Shown one piece after another: positions 31,037 through 43,491 of a DNA stretch of 64,000 nt (position 1 is the stretch's first letter; the number at the start of each line of letters is the position of its first letter). The DNA is taken from the NCBI RefSeq assembly GCF_000226095.1, contig NC_016474.1:1922001-1986000 (forward strand). Reading direction: 5' to 3'. The translations under genes were made by a program, and so were the position numbers. The stretch is from Thermothelomyces thermophilus ATCC 42464. Lineage: Eukaryota; Ascomycota; Sordariomycetes; Sordariales; Chaetomiaceae. The notes under the pieces were generated by a model. That model was not told where the DNA came from, made no database searches, and saw nothing but the letters and a program-made list of their open reading frames with translations.

Positions 31037-33697
31037 CTCACCGAGCCGTCGAACATCCTTTTTTTTTTTTTTTTTTTTGGGTTGATCTAGCAGGCCTCTC
31101 TGTTGACGAGCGCGCAAATTTATCGGTCCTGCTGGAGTTTGTCTTTGCCAAGTGCCACACCAGTTGGCACCGTTTGGACTAGGGAGGTGCATTGGAATTA
31201 GAAGCATAGGGCTCCTGATACATCGGGCATATATGACTTTTGCCTTGCCATCGGGTTGAGGCGCGTCCTTTTTTTTTTTTTTCTTCTGCTTTTTTCTTAA
31301 ACAGGAGGAGCATGCTGAAGTGGCCGGTATCTGCAAGGTGATACAGACGGGGATCCTGAGTTCTGAACGCTGCAAGGGCATCATCTTCTTCTCCCTGCTT
31401 GCCTTGCTGATACCGGCGATCCATACCTCTGCATGCACACACGCGCACACACACACACGCGCGCGCACACACGTGTACTCAAATCGAACTTATTGTTTGT
31501 TTGGAGAAATGACGCCGATAACAAGTTCCAAAAGAGAACAAAGAAAGAGACAAAAACAAGGCCGGTCAGCATTCATGCGTGTCCGACCTGTGTTACGAAT
31601 CTAGTCTCATGCACAATGGGGCACACGCAGCCATGATAACACTGGCGCTCAGCTACTCCAGTCATCGCCGGCCCGCCATGTTCTAAAGACCGGGCTAGGC
31701 TGGCTAGGCTGGTTGAATGTACTGTATGTATGTACATACATACAGATTTATATGGCTATGGAATACGGCATATAGCAGCAGGTGTAATAGCATGGCCGTG
31801 TGTACTATGTATACTGTAAGGTTACCCGTCCCTGACTTTGGCTTGCGGCCGAGTTACACTACAGTTGACCGTTGCTTGCTCCCCGCTGCGTCCCGCGCGC
31901 CGCCCGGCAGGGCATGGCATGGCGCTGAGCCCGGGTTCTCCGTTACCAGAAACCGAGCCGAGAACAGGTTTGGCTGCGAACCCTGTCTTGGTTGAGAACC
32001 GGGGTTCAAGGGGTTAAGACACTTCCCTCGTGTGGTGCGCAACCGGGGAAAGCGGGCAGCGCGTCAAGTCAGTCAAGGAAACACGGGAGAACCTACGCAC
32101 ACTGCGGGCTCCCCCCTTCTCACCTCGTGCACTTGTGTATCAGGGTAAGGTTCTGGGCTGGCTGCTGTGGGATCTGTGCTGTATGTAAAAACAAAAAAGG
32201 GACAAGTGATTCGGCCAACGCTACCGTCGAACGGACGTCGCGGGCCCCGACTTGTTCGCGTCGAGGAGGAGGGAACAACAGTCCACATTAGTCCGGATTA
32301 CAACACTCCGTTGCTGGGACCGGCTAGCGAAGCACCCAAGACGACACCCGTACGGATGGACTCGGACGTCGTAGGTGAACCCACTACGGAGGTAGTTCTC
32401 AGCAGCCGTTGGAAGAACAGCGGTGAGGGAACAAGACTGCCGCCGGCAGTTGAGTGCCGGTTGAGCGACCACATGCTCTGTTATCCGTACAACTACGCAG
32501 TACGGATTACATCCGTAGCATTGCGCAGGAAAGCAGGGGATCTCGGACTCGCTCCAAGAACGAGTGGGTGCTGGTTCTGCCCCCTATCGGACGACGTCAC
32601 CTAACACGCTCTGTGGGGAGGCAGAAGAACTTTATCAGAGCCCATCGTCGGTGGGATACGAAGTCTGCAGCAAGGGAGACTTCCCTCATCCAAGTTACCG
32701 GCCGGCGGTGTCATAAATCGCGAGCGATGGAGAAGGAACTCCTTCGCAATCTGGGATGGACAGCGTTCACTTCCCCGGCTTTGCCAACAAGGAACTACTG
32801 TGTACCGGGCTGTATGTCCGAGGTTCCTCCGTGGTGTAGCAAATTATTATTTATTTATAGGCGCATCTATTCATGCAGCCACGTCTATCATAACCGCGGG
32901 CCCAGAATTTAAAAAAAAAAAAAAAATTGCCAGCAAAGGTAAAGGAGTCCAGGAATTCCCCCCCTCATGGGAGGCAACCCAACATCCAGGTACCAAGTAT
33001 GTGCGTTGTCCTGCGTATGGAAGGTACACTGCGACACTGCTACGTGGTGTAACAGGACCCTGATGGAGAGATCCCTGGCAGTGGGTAAAAAGTCCTGTTT
33101 TCAGATTTCATCGGTACCCACCGCTCCAACCGTCAGCCGAAAAACTGGGGTTGAAACAAAGGCGATGGGACCTTGGTCCATCCAGGGAACCATGGCGACC
33201 AATCAAGCATCGCAGATCAGCGAACCGCAATTTCCGAGAAGGTCCACAGGTAAATTAACCGACAACCCCCTGCCAACTCACGGCACGCACCCATCAGGAT
33301 GTGGAAACTGGACTGTCTTTTGGGCGCTCTTGCTTGGGTTCTCGAAGCAGTGGGCTGTGACGAGGACATAGCACGCTTCTTCTCAAGGCATTGAGGGCAA
33401 AAAAAGGCTGAGGTCGTTAAACATTCGAAGGGTAAAAAAAAGACGTTCATCAGCCGAACCACAATGAACGCCAAAAATACAATTAGAAGATTAAGGTACA
33501 AAGAGGTATCATGCCATTCAATCCGCTACCTGGCTGAGAGAAAAGAATTGAATTCATACAAAAAGGTTGATATAAATCCAATTCCTTCCCCATCAAGGTA
33601 GCCCTCCAAAACATCCCCAAGCACAAACCCCCATTTCTCGCTCTCTCTACTCTAGGCGGCACGCCACGAGACGGGCGCCGGCTCAGAGCGGGTGAAC
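31037..33697. other. Convergent intergenic region, lipase / GPI protein
   Basis: 2.7 kb between two 3' ends. It has T18 at 31061-31078, a T-rich run at 31269-31284, a CA/CG microsatellite (31435-31474), GTATGTATGTACATACATAC at 31725-31744, A16 at 32911-32926 and GTACGGATTAC at 32496-32506. I see no gene. Confidence 0.6.
31435..31474. repeat. (CA)n/(CG)n microsatellite
   Basis: Alternating purine-pyrimidine stretch of CA and CG steps for about 40 nt, a potential Z-DNA former. Confidence 0.9.
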
Positions 33698-34348
33698 TTA
33701 AGCCAGAAGGGCAAAGATGCCGGCGGCAGCGGCGAGAGCAGCGGGAGCGCCGAAGGAAGCGGCACCGGCAGTCGGGATGGGAGGAGTGCTGGTGGTCGCG
33801 GGCTGGCTGCTGCTGGGCGGGAGGCCAGCCGAGGGAGGGAGCGGGTTGCTGGGGGCGCTGGTGGCGCAGGGGACCTCGACCGTCTCGTAGATGATGGTGG
33901 GGATGACGGTCGTGATGGAGGTCTTGATGGTCTTGACCGAGGTGGTGGGGCAGGCCGGGGCCGGGGCGACAGTCACCAGGGTGGTGCTCTCGGCCGGGGG
34001 AGCCGGGACGAAGGAGCCAGACGACGAAGGCTCCTCCGTGGGGGCCGGGGCCTCGCTCTCCTGCGGCACCGAGACGCTCTCGCTGGCCGTGACGGGGCAC
34101 ACGGTGGTGTAGGCCGTGGTCTCAGTCACGACAACGTCCGAGACGGTGCGGACCGTGGTGCTGTAGATGGTCGAGGTGGTCAAGTCGGCAGCGGAGGTCG
34201 AGGTCGAGCGGGCCGGGCAGTTGGTGACCTCGGGGCCGCACGAGGTGATGGTGACGTACTCGTACGAGGTGAACGTGCTCTGGGCCTCCTCAACGGCGTT
34301 GGCCAGGGCGGCACCGGCGAGGGCAACGGTAGCGAGAGCGAAACGCAT
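33698..34348 (-). CDS. GPI-anchored Ser/Thr-rich cell wall protein
   Basis: Single exon, 216 residues. Signal peptide MRFALATVALAGAALANA; mature chain begins near VEEAQSTFTSYEYVTITSCG. The body is Ser/Thr/Pro-rich with repeated TTSTIYSTTV, TTAYTTVCPV and TSITTVIPTIIYETVEVP elements typical of fungal mannoproteins, with a few cysteines (TSCGPEVTNCPA, CPVTA, APACPTT, VPCATS). The C-terminus GAASFGAPAALAAAAGIFAL is a GPI-attachment signal: small residues then a hydrophobic tail with no charged end. It should be an O-glycosylated wall or plasma-membrane surface protein. Its leader (34349-34615) is rich in CAATC/CTTTC and ends ACCGTCAAGATG, the look of a highly expressed Sordariomycete gene. I cannot name an orthologue. 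Confidence 0.9.
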   Translation of the reverse strand: MRFALATVALAGAALANAVEEAQSTFTSYEYVTITSCGPEVTNCPARSTSTSAADLTTSTIYSTTVRTVSDVVVTETTAYTTVCPVTASESVSVPQESEAPAPTEEPSSSGSFVPAPPAESTTLVTVAPAPACPTTSVKTIKTSITTVIPTIIYETVEVPCATSAPSNPLPPSAGLPPSSSQPATTSTPPIPTAGAASFGAPAALAAAAGIFALLA

Positions 34349-34923
34349 CTTGACGGTGGTTTGCTTAAAAAGGTTTCGTAAGAAACGAAAGGTTGTTGGG
34401 GTGAAAGATTGATTGAAGCTGAAAAGCTTGAGTGTGTTGTTGTTGAAAGAGTGGACGACCGAAGTCAAAGAGCTGGGCTTCAATTGGCTTGCGTGAGCTG
34501 AGGAAAGAAAGGGAAGAGGAGCAAGTCCGAGATGGGATACCAAGGGGGCGTTAAATACTACACCAACTAACCTCTTCCACCGCTTCCTGCAAAAACAGCG
34601 GGAAATTACCGTCACCGCCGGCTGCCCGATTCGGAGGGCGCTAATCCAGGGGCTCGGTGGAGGGCAACATTGAGGGGCGAGACATTTGGATTGGCAACTC
34701 CGCTCCCAAGTGCCAGCACATCCTTCGGATGCTGGACCTGGGAAACGGCCGCATTGCCGCTGAACGTGCGGGGCCGCCGTTCCTGCATTCCAGCAAAGTA
34801 CCCAGTCGCAACGACCAGCGCCGAGCCGGGGTCTGATGTTGCTTGCCTTGCTACTTCCAGCTGAGGTTAGCGCAGTGCACGCTTACTCTGTACTGTAGTA
34901 GTTAGTGATCAACGGAAGGTACT

Positions 34924-34950
34924 GTACGGAGTAACCAAGGTAATCCGTAC
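34924..34950. repeat. TACGGAGTA / TAATCCGTAC inverted pair
   Basis: GTACGGAGTA then, 7 nt later, TAATCCGTAC, whose complement is GTACGGATTA. The two sister words here form one imperfect inverted repeat. Confidence 0.85.
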
Positions 34951-37900
34951 TTTCCATAGTTTACTGTGCGTACACCCCTGCGCTCCTTCCACAGTCGGTC
35001 AACTGATGGAGGCACGCCTTACTTTGGTTGGTAGACATGCCCGCGCCTGCCCTGATTTGGCGGTAGTCATTAGACGGGAACCCGCTAGTCAGTCCGGGGC
35101 CAATCTTGTCTCCAGGCCGCGTTTGCCACTGAATGTGCGTCTACATGGCCGAAAGTGCGAGACAGTCTCTCTTGGCGTTGATTGTCCGCAACTCAGGGCA
35201 CCTTGCCACGGCCAGACATTCGGTTTTTAAGCTCCTTGCACCTTGCGCCGTTTTTTCATCCCATGTGCCAGGGGACACCGACTCCTCGGATGATCCTTGC
35301 AATCAGGGTACGCCCTTCGTGGTAAGAGATGAGACGTCGAGGATGTCCCGATTATTTACTGGTATTCTTCCTGTTCCTTTGGGTAGTTCACTTATTTATC
35401 AGGGGTTTGAGATTTTGCTGTGCATTCCCGATTACATCATTCAACCTGTACTATACGCAGTTTGTTCCCAGTCAGTCGGGCAGGCTGGCACTGTAAGAAG
35501 ACAGGCTGGCGAAGATCTGAGCCTTTTTTGCATTTTGCGGCGCGCTTGGGCGCTGTGCGGGGCGCTAATGCAGGTACGGATACGGTTGGCAAAAGCTTCT
35601 TACTCGACCGCGGCTACCCCTCCTCTCGGCGACCAGGCCTTGTCAGAAGACAAGCAAGCGAGATAAGCTTTTCCAGTGGCTGCTTGTTAGCGAAAATGCC
35701 AGCTTATTTTGACCGGTCAGATCTTATAACCATGAAGTGAAGATCTGGCGAGAACAGGAGTACCGAGATTCGTGTTGGCCGAGGTGTTGGAGGGATCAGC
35801 AACAGTTCGGGAATACCTTGATGAGTAAGTATTCTGGGGCACTACACTAGCATGATGCAACGTTGGAGTGACGGCGCACGAGGAAAGGGGGAGGAGATCC
35901 ATTGGCAGCGATCACCGCTCCTTCCATGTCGTGGGCGTTCCATATCTTTGTGTTCGAGAAAAGAACCCGCTGTTGCCTGCCAATAGATTTTGGCATTCTT
36001 CGAGAGTTGCAACAGGACAAGGCCGGCTCATCCAGTAAGAATCGCAAATCGACAGGCCCTCCACACACGACCTACGCAGTAACTCCTACCTTCACTAGCT
36101 GCTCTCCAGTTACGAGGGTTCCGAACATCCGAACTACGAGTACACTACGGCTGCCTGGATATCCACATTACTCCTCCCACCCTTACACGACACCACATCT
36201 TCCCTTCTTTCCCGATTCCTCCCAAATTCCAGCTACGCAGTAGGTAATGAGCGTGCTCACCTGTGTACGGTAGTTACTCGGTAGCTCTCCCCCAAACAGG
36301 GTCATCCCCACAAATAGGGGACCTTGAAGCTAAGACCAAGGCCCCACCATGCCACCGAACGAGCAGAACGAGGCTGTGCTGCCCAGCGCGTAGTGTAGTC
36401 GGAGTATATGATCGATCGACAAACCCTTATTGCAAACTTAATGTGACCACCTTGAACGCGCCATGAGGAGAGGCGACGAGATGCGAGGATGTGCGAGTTC
36501 GTCGCACTGCACCAATCCTGGAAGAACCCTTCCAAGTGGCGCATTCTCTCATACCACATCCCAGCACCACCATATGATCCGTACACTAACTATCCGCTCG
36601 ATCAACAGCTGGGAGCATCTGACATTCCAGTATACCAACACTTGCGAAAATAAGGAAGAAGAACGAGAATAAAAAAAATGCGGGATGCGTGCGAAGCACC
36701 TTTAGAAGGGTCTCGTCATTTTAATGTGCCATTTGTTGACTGTTAGCAGGATGCGATGTGCGAGCAAACAAACAAACGACCTGCGAGGCGTTTTGGCAGG
36801 CTGACTTCGTCGCAAGCCCCGGCTTTCTGGACGGCCAGTCATCGGCGTGGCCTTGACCGCAAACGGGAAATTTTATGGGGCCCGTGGCCCAGAACAGCCC
36901 GTGGCATCGCGACACCGTCGGCCGCTCGGGGCTGTGGCTCCCGGAACGGGATTCTTGCCATTGCTGCCGGCTCTTTGCCAAGCTCGAGCTGGCCAGCAAC
37001 CTCCCCGACTCGGGAGAAACCGTCCAAGCAGTCCGACAAAGTCAGCATCCCCGGCGGACACCAGTGAGGCCACAACTTGGCCCCTCCTTCCCCCCCTAAA
37101 AACAGGGAACCCGCGATCTGATGTCACTGCGCTGCTGACCTCGGTCAGATGCATCGCCTCATCTAGGACTCGGAGCGGTCCGCCAACAATCCTGCCGTGG
37201 GGAGAATGAATCAAGGAAGGCACGCGAGGGGACCGACTGTTGGGTCTACGGTAGGCCGTTTGCCTCAACGCCATTGGGCGGCAAGGCGAGGACGGCGGGT
37301 GACAAGGCCCGTGCATCCCCCAGTCTAGGACTCTCAACGCAGAAAGTGAGGACGAGGAAGGAGCGAAACGGTTGGAGCGGTCCATGCCTTTGCAGTGAGC
37401 GCGGGGGAGGGGTCGTCTCGCAAGGCGGCCGCTGCTGAGCCTCTCTGCGCAATCCTTGCACAGCCATCCAATCCTCCCGCCCGCCGCCTTTCCCACGCCC
37501 ATCCGTCGATTGACTAGCAAAGCAAAGCAATGGGAATAAATCATGCTCAAATGGCGGCGGCGGCCAGTCTTTTTCGCGACAATTTTCCAAGGGCGGATCC
37601 CTCTGCGCATCCGCTCGCTCATCGCGCCCTTGGGGGGAACACACCATGCACACAAGTTTACCATCGACGCAGACAATGAAGAGCAGCTTCTCTGGTCAAT
37701 ACCTTGACAATCCCCTCGTCCGTCCTACATTCGTCATTCGTCCGGAACCCAACCTTGCCCAAGGCTGTGGCCACTTATCGTTCGCCTCCCCACACAGGCA
37801 ACACGGCTACCGTGGCTACCGTGTTCTGTGTATAAGAAGAGGTCTGCGCCGCTGCCTGGCCCGGTTATCCTAGGCCTGCAGTATCTGGGCCTGGTTGCTC

Positions 37901-38189
37901 ACCCTGTTCCTCACTCACCCACCTACCCACCCGCACATGAATATACACCCCCCCCCAAACCTGTCTTTTTCTTTTCCAAGGGCGGCCCGAAGTCTTCGCC
38001 ATGGTTTCTCGGTTATAGGTCGCACGCCCTGCTCCCCAGGTTTCCTTCGTTACGGCACCAACCGGCTGCCTGAACCCGGTTTCGAGTGATCTAATCGCGG
38101 ACCACACCGACCTCTCATCTCACTCACTCACCCTCTTGCCTCGCCGCGCGCTTCGTCTCTCCGCCCCACAGCTTCATCGGATTAGCCCG

Positions 38190-38221
38190 CCTCGTCTCCT
38201 TACGGCCTCGTCTCCTTAAGG
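38190..38221. repeat. 16-bp imperfect tandem in the C2H2 gene leader
   Basis: CCTCGTCTCCTTACGG followed by CCTCGTCTCCTTAAGG, one mismatch. It lies about 170 nt before the ATG, probably within the 5' UTR or core promoter. Confidence 0.85.
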
Positions 38222-38392
38222 AGCGGCCTCATCCTCCCTTCGTTGCCCGTGTCACCGACCTGCCATCTCCTCTCCGAGTTCAACAACGTTATACCCTCGG
38301 TTCATAATATCTGGTCTGCCCAGGGCCCTCCCCTCCATCCCTCGCATCATCGTGTCGCGTGGCCAATCTATCGGCGCTCTATCAAGGCCCTC

Positions 38393-40948
38393 ATGGATCC
38401 CCGAGCCGACCGGAGTGTCGGTACACCAGCCGTCCATGTCTGTCCTCAGTGCTCGAAAAGGTTCTCTCGACTCTGTGACCTGAACAAGCATTCAAAGTCG
38501 CATACCCGCCCACACAAATGCCGTGAACCCTCATGCAAATATAGCACCCTTGGTTGGCCTACAGCGAAAGAATTGGAGCGACACCACAACGACAAGCACT
38601 CGGCTACCCCACGCACCTTTCGCTGTTGGTTCCAGCCGTGCTCCTACTCGTCCAAGAGAGAATCCAACTGCAAGCAGCATATGGAGAAGGTTCATAACTG
38701 GGAATACGTCAAGAGCAAGTCGAGAGGCAGACGCTCGGCCGCTCAGCGCAAGGCCGCCGACGGTGCTCGAGCCTCAGAGAACTGCGCCGTGGCTGTCGAC
38801 GCGGACCACAGCCGTCCGGCTCTTGCAACTTCGCACCGCCCTGCGACCGCGCCCACAACCGGTGGCGACTTTCTCCTCTTTGACGATCAGGAAGATGCCG
38901 TCGGCGAGGACGATGACCCGCATTGCCTGCAGTACGGCGGCACCGACAACGCCGAGTCATATCTGCCCTGGACGTCGCCAACGACTCGCTTGCGGGACAA
39001 CGAATTGCTCATCGAGAGGTTCAGCCAGACTTACAACGGCGCGCAAGGGAACGCGAATGCCATCCCCAGCACCCTCGGCGCTGGCATGGACCCTGTACTT
39101 CCCGACTTGGTCCTTCCTGGTGCTCGGTACTACCCGCAAGGAGATGACGGAAATGCGAACGCCGTCGCGATCAAGGTCGAATCCCCGGTCAAGTCCCTGG
39201 ACACCGCTTCCCCCACGAAGAGAAAGTATCAGCTTTTTAAAGACCGCTCACCACAACAGAACTCGACTCCTGCATCGACACAAGCCAGGGAGCCGAACCG
39301 CGGCCGGGAAGCCGGAGCAGGTCAGGGTCCGTCGATATCATTGGGATACCGCCCCTCTGTTAAGCGCGGAGACGGCAGCGACGGAAACGGGTCTCGTCCG
39401 AAGAGGGCAAAGCTCGATCCCGCCCGCGACTTCACCGATACGACCATGCCCGACATTTTCCGCCATGCCCACCCAGATATATAGTCAGTCGGCGCTCGCT
39501 GTTTTGCCTGCTTCACTTTTGGTCAATCCCAAGGTTGGCTGACTCGCCATGCCCCAACAGTGACAGGAATCGATCCGACAAGTACTCACCATGCCACACT
39601 GTCCATCGAGAAATCTCGACGCTCATGTGAGTTTCCTCTCCGTTACGAATACACTCTCTCACCAAGGCTGATCTCGCCGCCTAGTCGGCATTTGAGTAGA
39701 CCGGCCCATCGCCTCTCCGTGACCGGGCGGGCCATATCTTCCTTCGACATCGAGGACCCGGACTTCAAACACCCAAGGGTGGGAGTCTGCCGAAACTGCT
39801 GGCAAACTTTTCATGAACGCTCCGATTTCGACAGCCACTTGTCCTCTCCCTGCCAGAGAGTATCCAAGGGAAAGAAAGAAAAGTGGCGGGTGCTGTACGA
39901 GAGCTTCACCCCCTTAGCGGCCGGCCCGAACACGCAGACTGGTGGAGAACTGTGCGGCCGGCCGGCCGAACATCCGAATGACGCTCTCAGTCCCGCAGGC
40001 ATTGGCAACCAAGAGGCTGCCCGAACGCCTTCAACCTCAGTTCCGTCACCTGTCTCCCCCCAACTCGCGAATCCTACACCCGTCGGCTCCGGAGTCGAAC
40101 GGTTCGTTTCCGCGGACGAGCATGATAGGCTGCAAAGGGAGCATGAAGCGTTGCGCGAGAGGCACCAGCAGCTCGAGCGGATGGCGCAGGCCCTCCTGAT
40201 CAAGCAGCTCTTCCAGGAAAGCATGAATCTCACCACCGCAGCGGGACCCGCCGTCAAGCCGCCACTGCCAATAGCCTCGTCCGAAAAGGACTGCCCCGCC
40301 ACCTCGGCGGCAGCTTCTGACCGAGATAATCTTGTCCAGCACATGAACTCGCACTCCACGGACGTCGACGTGCATGCCTTCATGGAGGAGATGGAGGACG
40401 CCCGCCAAAGCCTCTCGAGGATGAACTCGGGGCTGAGCACCGCCTCGCGCTCCACCATCCACCGTGTCCCGCCGAGTCCGCCATCCCGGCATGCCGATCT
40501 TCCGGGCTTTCCAAGCGGCGATGGCGAGACGGGTCGACACGCCCCGCTGCCGTCCATCCCCGACTCGGGTTACGGCACGGAAAACCGGCGCGGCAGCTTG
40601 GGCGATCTCGCCGCCGCCGGCGCGGGGCAGCAGCCAGCGACGCCGGGGTCCCTGATACCGCCGTGCACTGCCGAGTCGGCCGCCGGCGGGGACGGCAATA
40701 ATAAGGACAAGGCGGGCGGCGAGGCCGTTTTGTGGGGCGAGAGTCCTCTCCAGCAGACCCCGAGAGGCTACAACGGCACGCTGTCCCCCCCTCACCATGG
40801 CCAGCCGAGCTTCATGACGGAGCACGACATGGCCGACATGGCCGACTACGCCGACGATTTCTACAACATTTTTTATCAAGACAACATGCTCCACTCGCGC
40901 TCGTCGCCGCCCGGTTTCACGTTTGAGAACCCCTCGCAGGTCGAGTAG
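38393..40948 (+). CDS. C2H2 zinc-finger transcription factor
   Basis: Three exons, 38393-39483, 39561-39626, 39685-40948, giving 806 residues. Donor 1 is the less usual GTCAGT; joining TA to T gives the conserved Y in HPDIYDRNRSDKYSPCHTVH. Zinc fingers: a classical one at residues 17-37 (CPQCSKRFSRLCDLNKHSKSH), then two variant fingers at ~43-69 and ~76-101 with CxxxxC spacing. Exon 3 encodes a further Cys/His cluster at ~421-443 (CRNCWQTF...HLSSPC). A Ser/Pro-rich linker contains a basic RPKRAKL. Residues after ~500 include a coiled-coil-like stretch (DEHDRLQREHEALRERHQQL) and an acidic C-terminus. It is probably a sequence-specific nuclear regulator; target genes are unknown. The fungal family sharing the DRNRSDKYSPCHTVHREIST segment is widespread in Pezizomycotina but I cannot name a characterised member. 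Confidence 0.9.
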
Positions 40949-41473
40949 CAGGCGGCGGCACCATGGATAGATTTAAGAGGAGGACTAGAGAGATTTGCGA
41001 GCCTCCAGCAGCAATGGGCTCTTGCTTTCTTTCTTTAAAAAACACTGGCACACGTCTGAAATACATGGGTTAATGGATGGAATAACGGAATTTATGATAT
41101 CATGTCAAATCTTGCGATGTTACATATGGGCACACATATGGGCACACTGGCTGTGCAACGACCTTCTACCAAAGGGCAGAGAGACAGCACGAATCCAGCT
41201 TCGCTCAGTTAATTTACTGCAACTTTTGCTCTTCATGCAAGGATGTCACCGTGCAGAGCCACCCGCATGCTGTTAAAGGCACATTTTTGTTTTTCTGAAT
41301 GACAACTAACAGTGTCTCACTCACTACATCCCACCCGATCCATCACCGCCCCGACGGTCACGGAACCGAGACAACAGGTTGTATAGGTTGTGTCGCCAAT
41401 GCTCAATCCCGCCTGACACGACCTGTTCTCTCAACCCCAAAATGACCGTATCGCTCTGCACAGCTCTATCCCG
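40949..41473. other. Convergent 3' spacer
   Basis: 525 nt between the regulator's stop and the chitin deacetylase's stop. A 12-nt word CATATGGGCACA is tandemly duplicated at about 41122-41146. No gene. Confidence 0.6.
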
Positions 41474-43491
41474 TCAAACTCGATCATGTAATGTACTACT
41501 ACAAGTCCCATAGTCCTCCTGACACCCCAGGAGAGGTATGCACGAGAGAGCGTTGTCGGTGCACTTACTCGACAGGCTGCAGCACTGCCCGAATTCGCTG
41601 CCCGTACATGTCTGCTTCACTTCGGGACCGCAGCGTCCGTCGGTGCTGACTGGGAGACCGGTTTGCGTCGGCTCGGCGGATGACGTTGCTTTAATACAAA
41701 GCAGTAAGAAAAACATGTCCAAACTCTGAAGACAACCAGCAGGGGGGAGCAAAGTTACAGAGCTGGTTTTATTAGATAAGGGGGGCCAAGTGATGGACGG
41801 TATTGAGTAAACAGGACTTACATGGATCACCTGTCTTTGTGGAGCTAGTCTTGGTCTTGGTAGAGAACGTGGTCTGCGAGGAAGGGATGGTCGTCGTGCT
41901 CGGTGTCCCATCACAGCTTCCCCACTCGGGCTGGCAGCCTTTTTCGGAGGAGCAGTGGTCGTAGCTGTCACCGCACCATCCAAAGACGGAGCAGCAGGAG
42001 CCGAACTCTGTGCCGGCGCACGTCACGCCGTTGCCGCAAGTGCCGTCGATGCTCGGGCCGCTGTGCGTCGGGGCGACAGAGATGGTCGTCCTCGTCGGGT
42101 CCGTGGGCATGGTGCTAGTGGACTCGGGAGGGGCCACTGAGGTGGTCGGCACGGTGATGCTGCCGTTGGGTCCCTGGCGGTACCAGTTCTCGACAGGATC
42201 GCCGAGGCACTTGCCCACCGTCACCGCTCGGTAGCCGTTGGCGAAGAGAGAGGTTAGGATGTAGTCGGTCAGGTTGTACACGGTCTGATAGTGGATGTCG
42301 TGTTCGATCTGCAGAAAATTGTCCGAGGACGGGTCAGAGCCATCGATGGCGTCGTCCCAAATATCTTTGCTGGTCTGGATCTCCGTCGCATCGTCGTGAA
42401 GGTACCCCTCCGTGTCGAGGTCGAAATACACCACGTGGTAGCCCAGGGTTGAGAGGATGTCTTGGCAGTTCTTCTCGCAGATAGAATAAGGGGGCCTCAT
42501 GTAGGTCGGGAAGAAGCCGAGGATTGAGTTGAGCGCAATTTCGTTCCAGATCATTTGGTTCGTGAATTGCGTGGTGGTCAACTGGCTGGCGTTCTGGTGA
42601 GACCAAGTGTGACTGGCAATCTGATGGCCCTCGGCATGCATTCTCTGCGAGGCTTCATGAGTCTTTCATTAGTCCGCCACCGGCCGTCACAGAGTCACAC
42701 TCACTCTGATGATTTGCGGATATATTGTGGTTGGATCATTGATCTGTCCCTTCCCAAGGTTTGTCCCAGTGATGAAGAAGGTGGCTCTTGCGTCGTAGCT
42801 CTAGTTGCTCGGTTAGCCAGCATGCTGCTATGCATGGATACGTTCGCGGCGTAGTCTCGGACCTTCAGGATATCGAGGAGGTCATTGGTGTAGAGATACG
42901 GCCCATCGTCGAAAGTCAAAGCAATATCACCCGCATTCTCGCAGTCGTAGATGCCGGCTCCGCCATAAGGAACGTTCCCCAGCTTTAGCCGCGCGACGTT
43001 CGAGGTATCAACTCCTTTTGGTTTTTGATTCTGTCCACTTGGTCAGTCCGACGATAACTCGGGAGTGGATCGCGGTCCTGATTACAGCATCACAGGCGGT
43101 GGAATAGTTGATTTGGCAGTCGGGCGCGCTGCAATAGTCCGGGCCCGTTCCGCACCATCTATCTCGGTTTCATTAGTTGACCTTCCCGTCAACGCCGGTC
43201 AGGGAGGCAAACATACCCTTCAAGGGAGCAACACTCTCCTTCAGCACAGCTTCCGTAACCAGGCCCGCAGCGTCCCTCGTCGTCATCATCTTGCCGCCCC
43301 TTCAAGAATCCCCGTCGACTACTGGTAGACTTTCTGGCGGTGGTAAGTCCGCCGGAATATGCTCCCTTCCATGTGCCCAGTTCAGATAGAAGCCGTCTCG
43401 CTCCCATGAGCTTTGGCACGTGCTGGCCATGGTTGTTATGGGCACACGCCAAGCCAAGCAAGGCGGCCGGGAGGGTGGACGACAGCCTCAT
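41474..43491 (-). CDS. Secreted chitin deacetylase with three CBM18 modules
   Basis: Six exons (43491-43217, 43158-43086, 43030-42842, 42800-42705, 42644-41822, 41688-41474) give 556 residues. Signal peptide MRLSSTLPAALLGLACA. CBM18-1 spans the first intron (RCGPGYGSCAEGECCSLEG, WCGTGPDYC). The NodB/CE4 domain follows: TFDDG (155-159), SHTWSH with H223 and H227, RPPY (261-264), and LQIEHDIH. After a Thr/Pro linker come CBM18-2 (EFGSCCSVFGWCGDSYDHC) and, in the last exon, CBM18-3 (EFGQCCSLSSKCTDNALSC). CBM18-3 keeps all eight cysteines at hevein spacing but lacks the WCG aromatic site. The enzyme deacetylates chitin to chitosan in the wall or on released oligomers. Exon 5/6 has acceptor TTAAAG. 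Convergent with the C2H2 regulator. Confidence 0.93.

Larger units (their letters stand above)
34349..38392. other. 4.0 kb divergent spacer, GPI protein / C2H2 regulator
   Basis: Both promoters lie here. TACGGAGTA (34925-34933) faces TAATCCGTAC (34941-34950) as an imperfect inverted repeat about 580 nt upstream of the GPI gene. The last ~350 nt before the regulator is CT-rich (leader), with a 16-nt near-perfect tandem at 38190-38221. Long open frames on the minus strand at 36873-37676 show no protein character. No gene supported. Confidence 0.6.

Noticed and set aside
30095-31468. 457-codon antisense frame opposite the patatin gene
   Set aside because: Mirror of strongly GC3-biased lipase coding sequence; the predicted protein is His/Arg/Pro-rich noise and runs into poly-T tracts.
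36873-37676. 267-codon minus-strand frame before the C2H2 regulator
   Set aside because: No motif, no supporting splice sites, lies in the promoter/leader of a well-supported gene.
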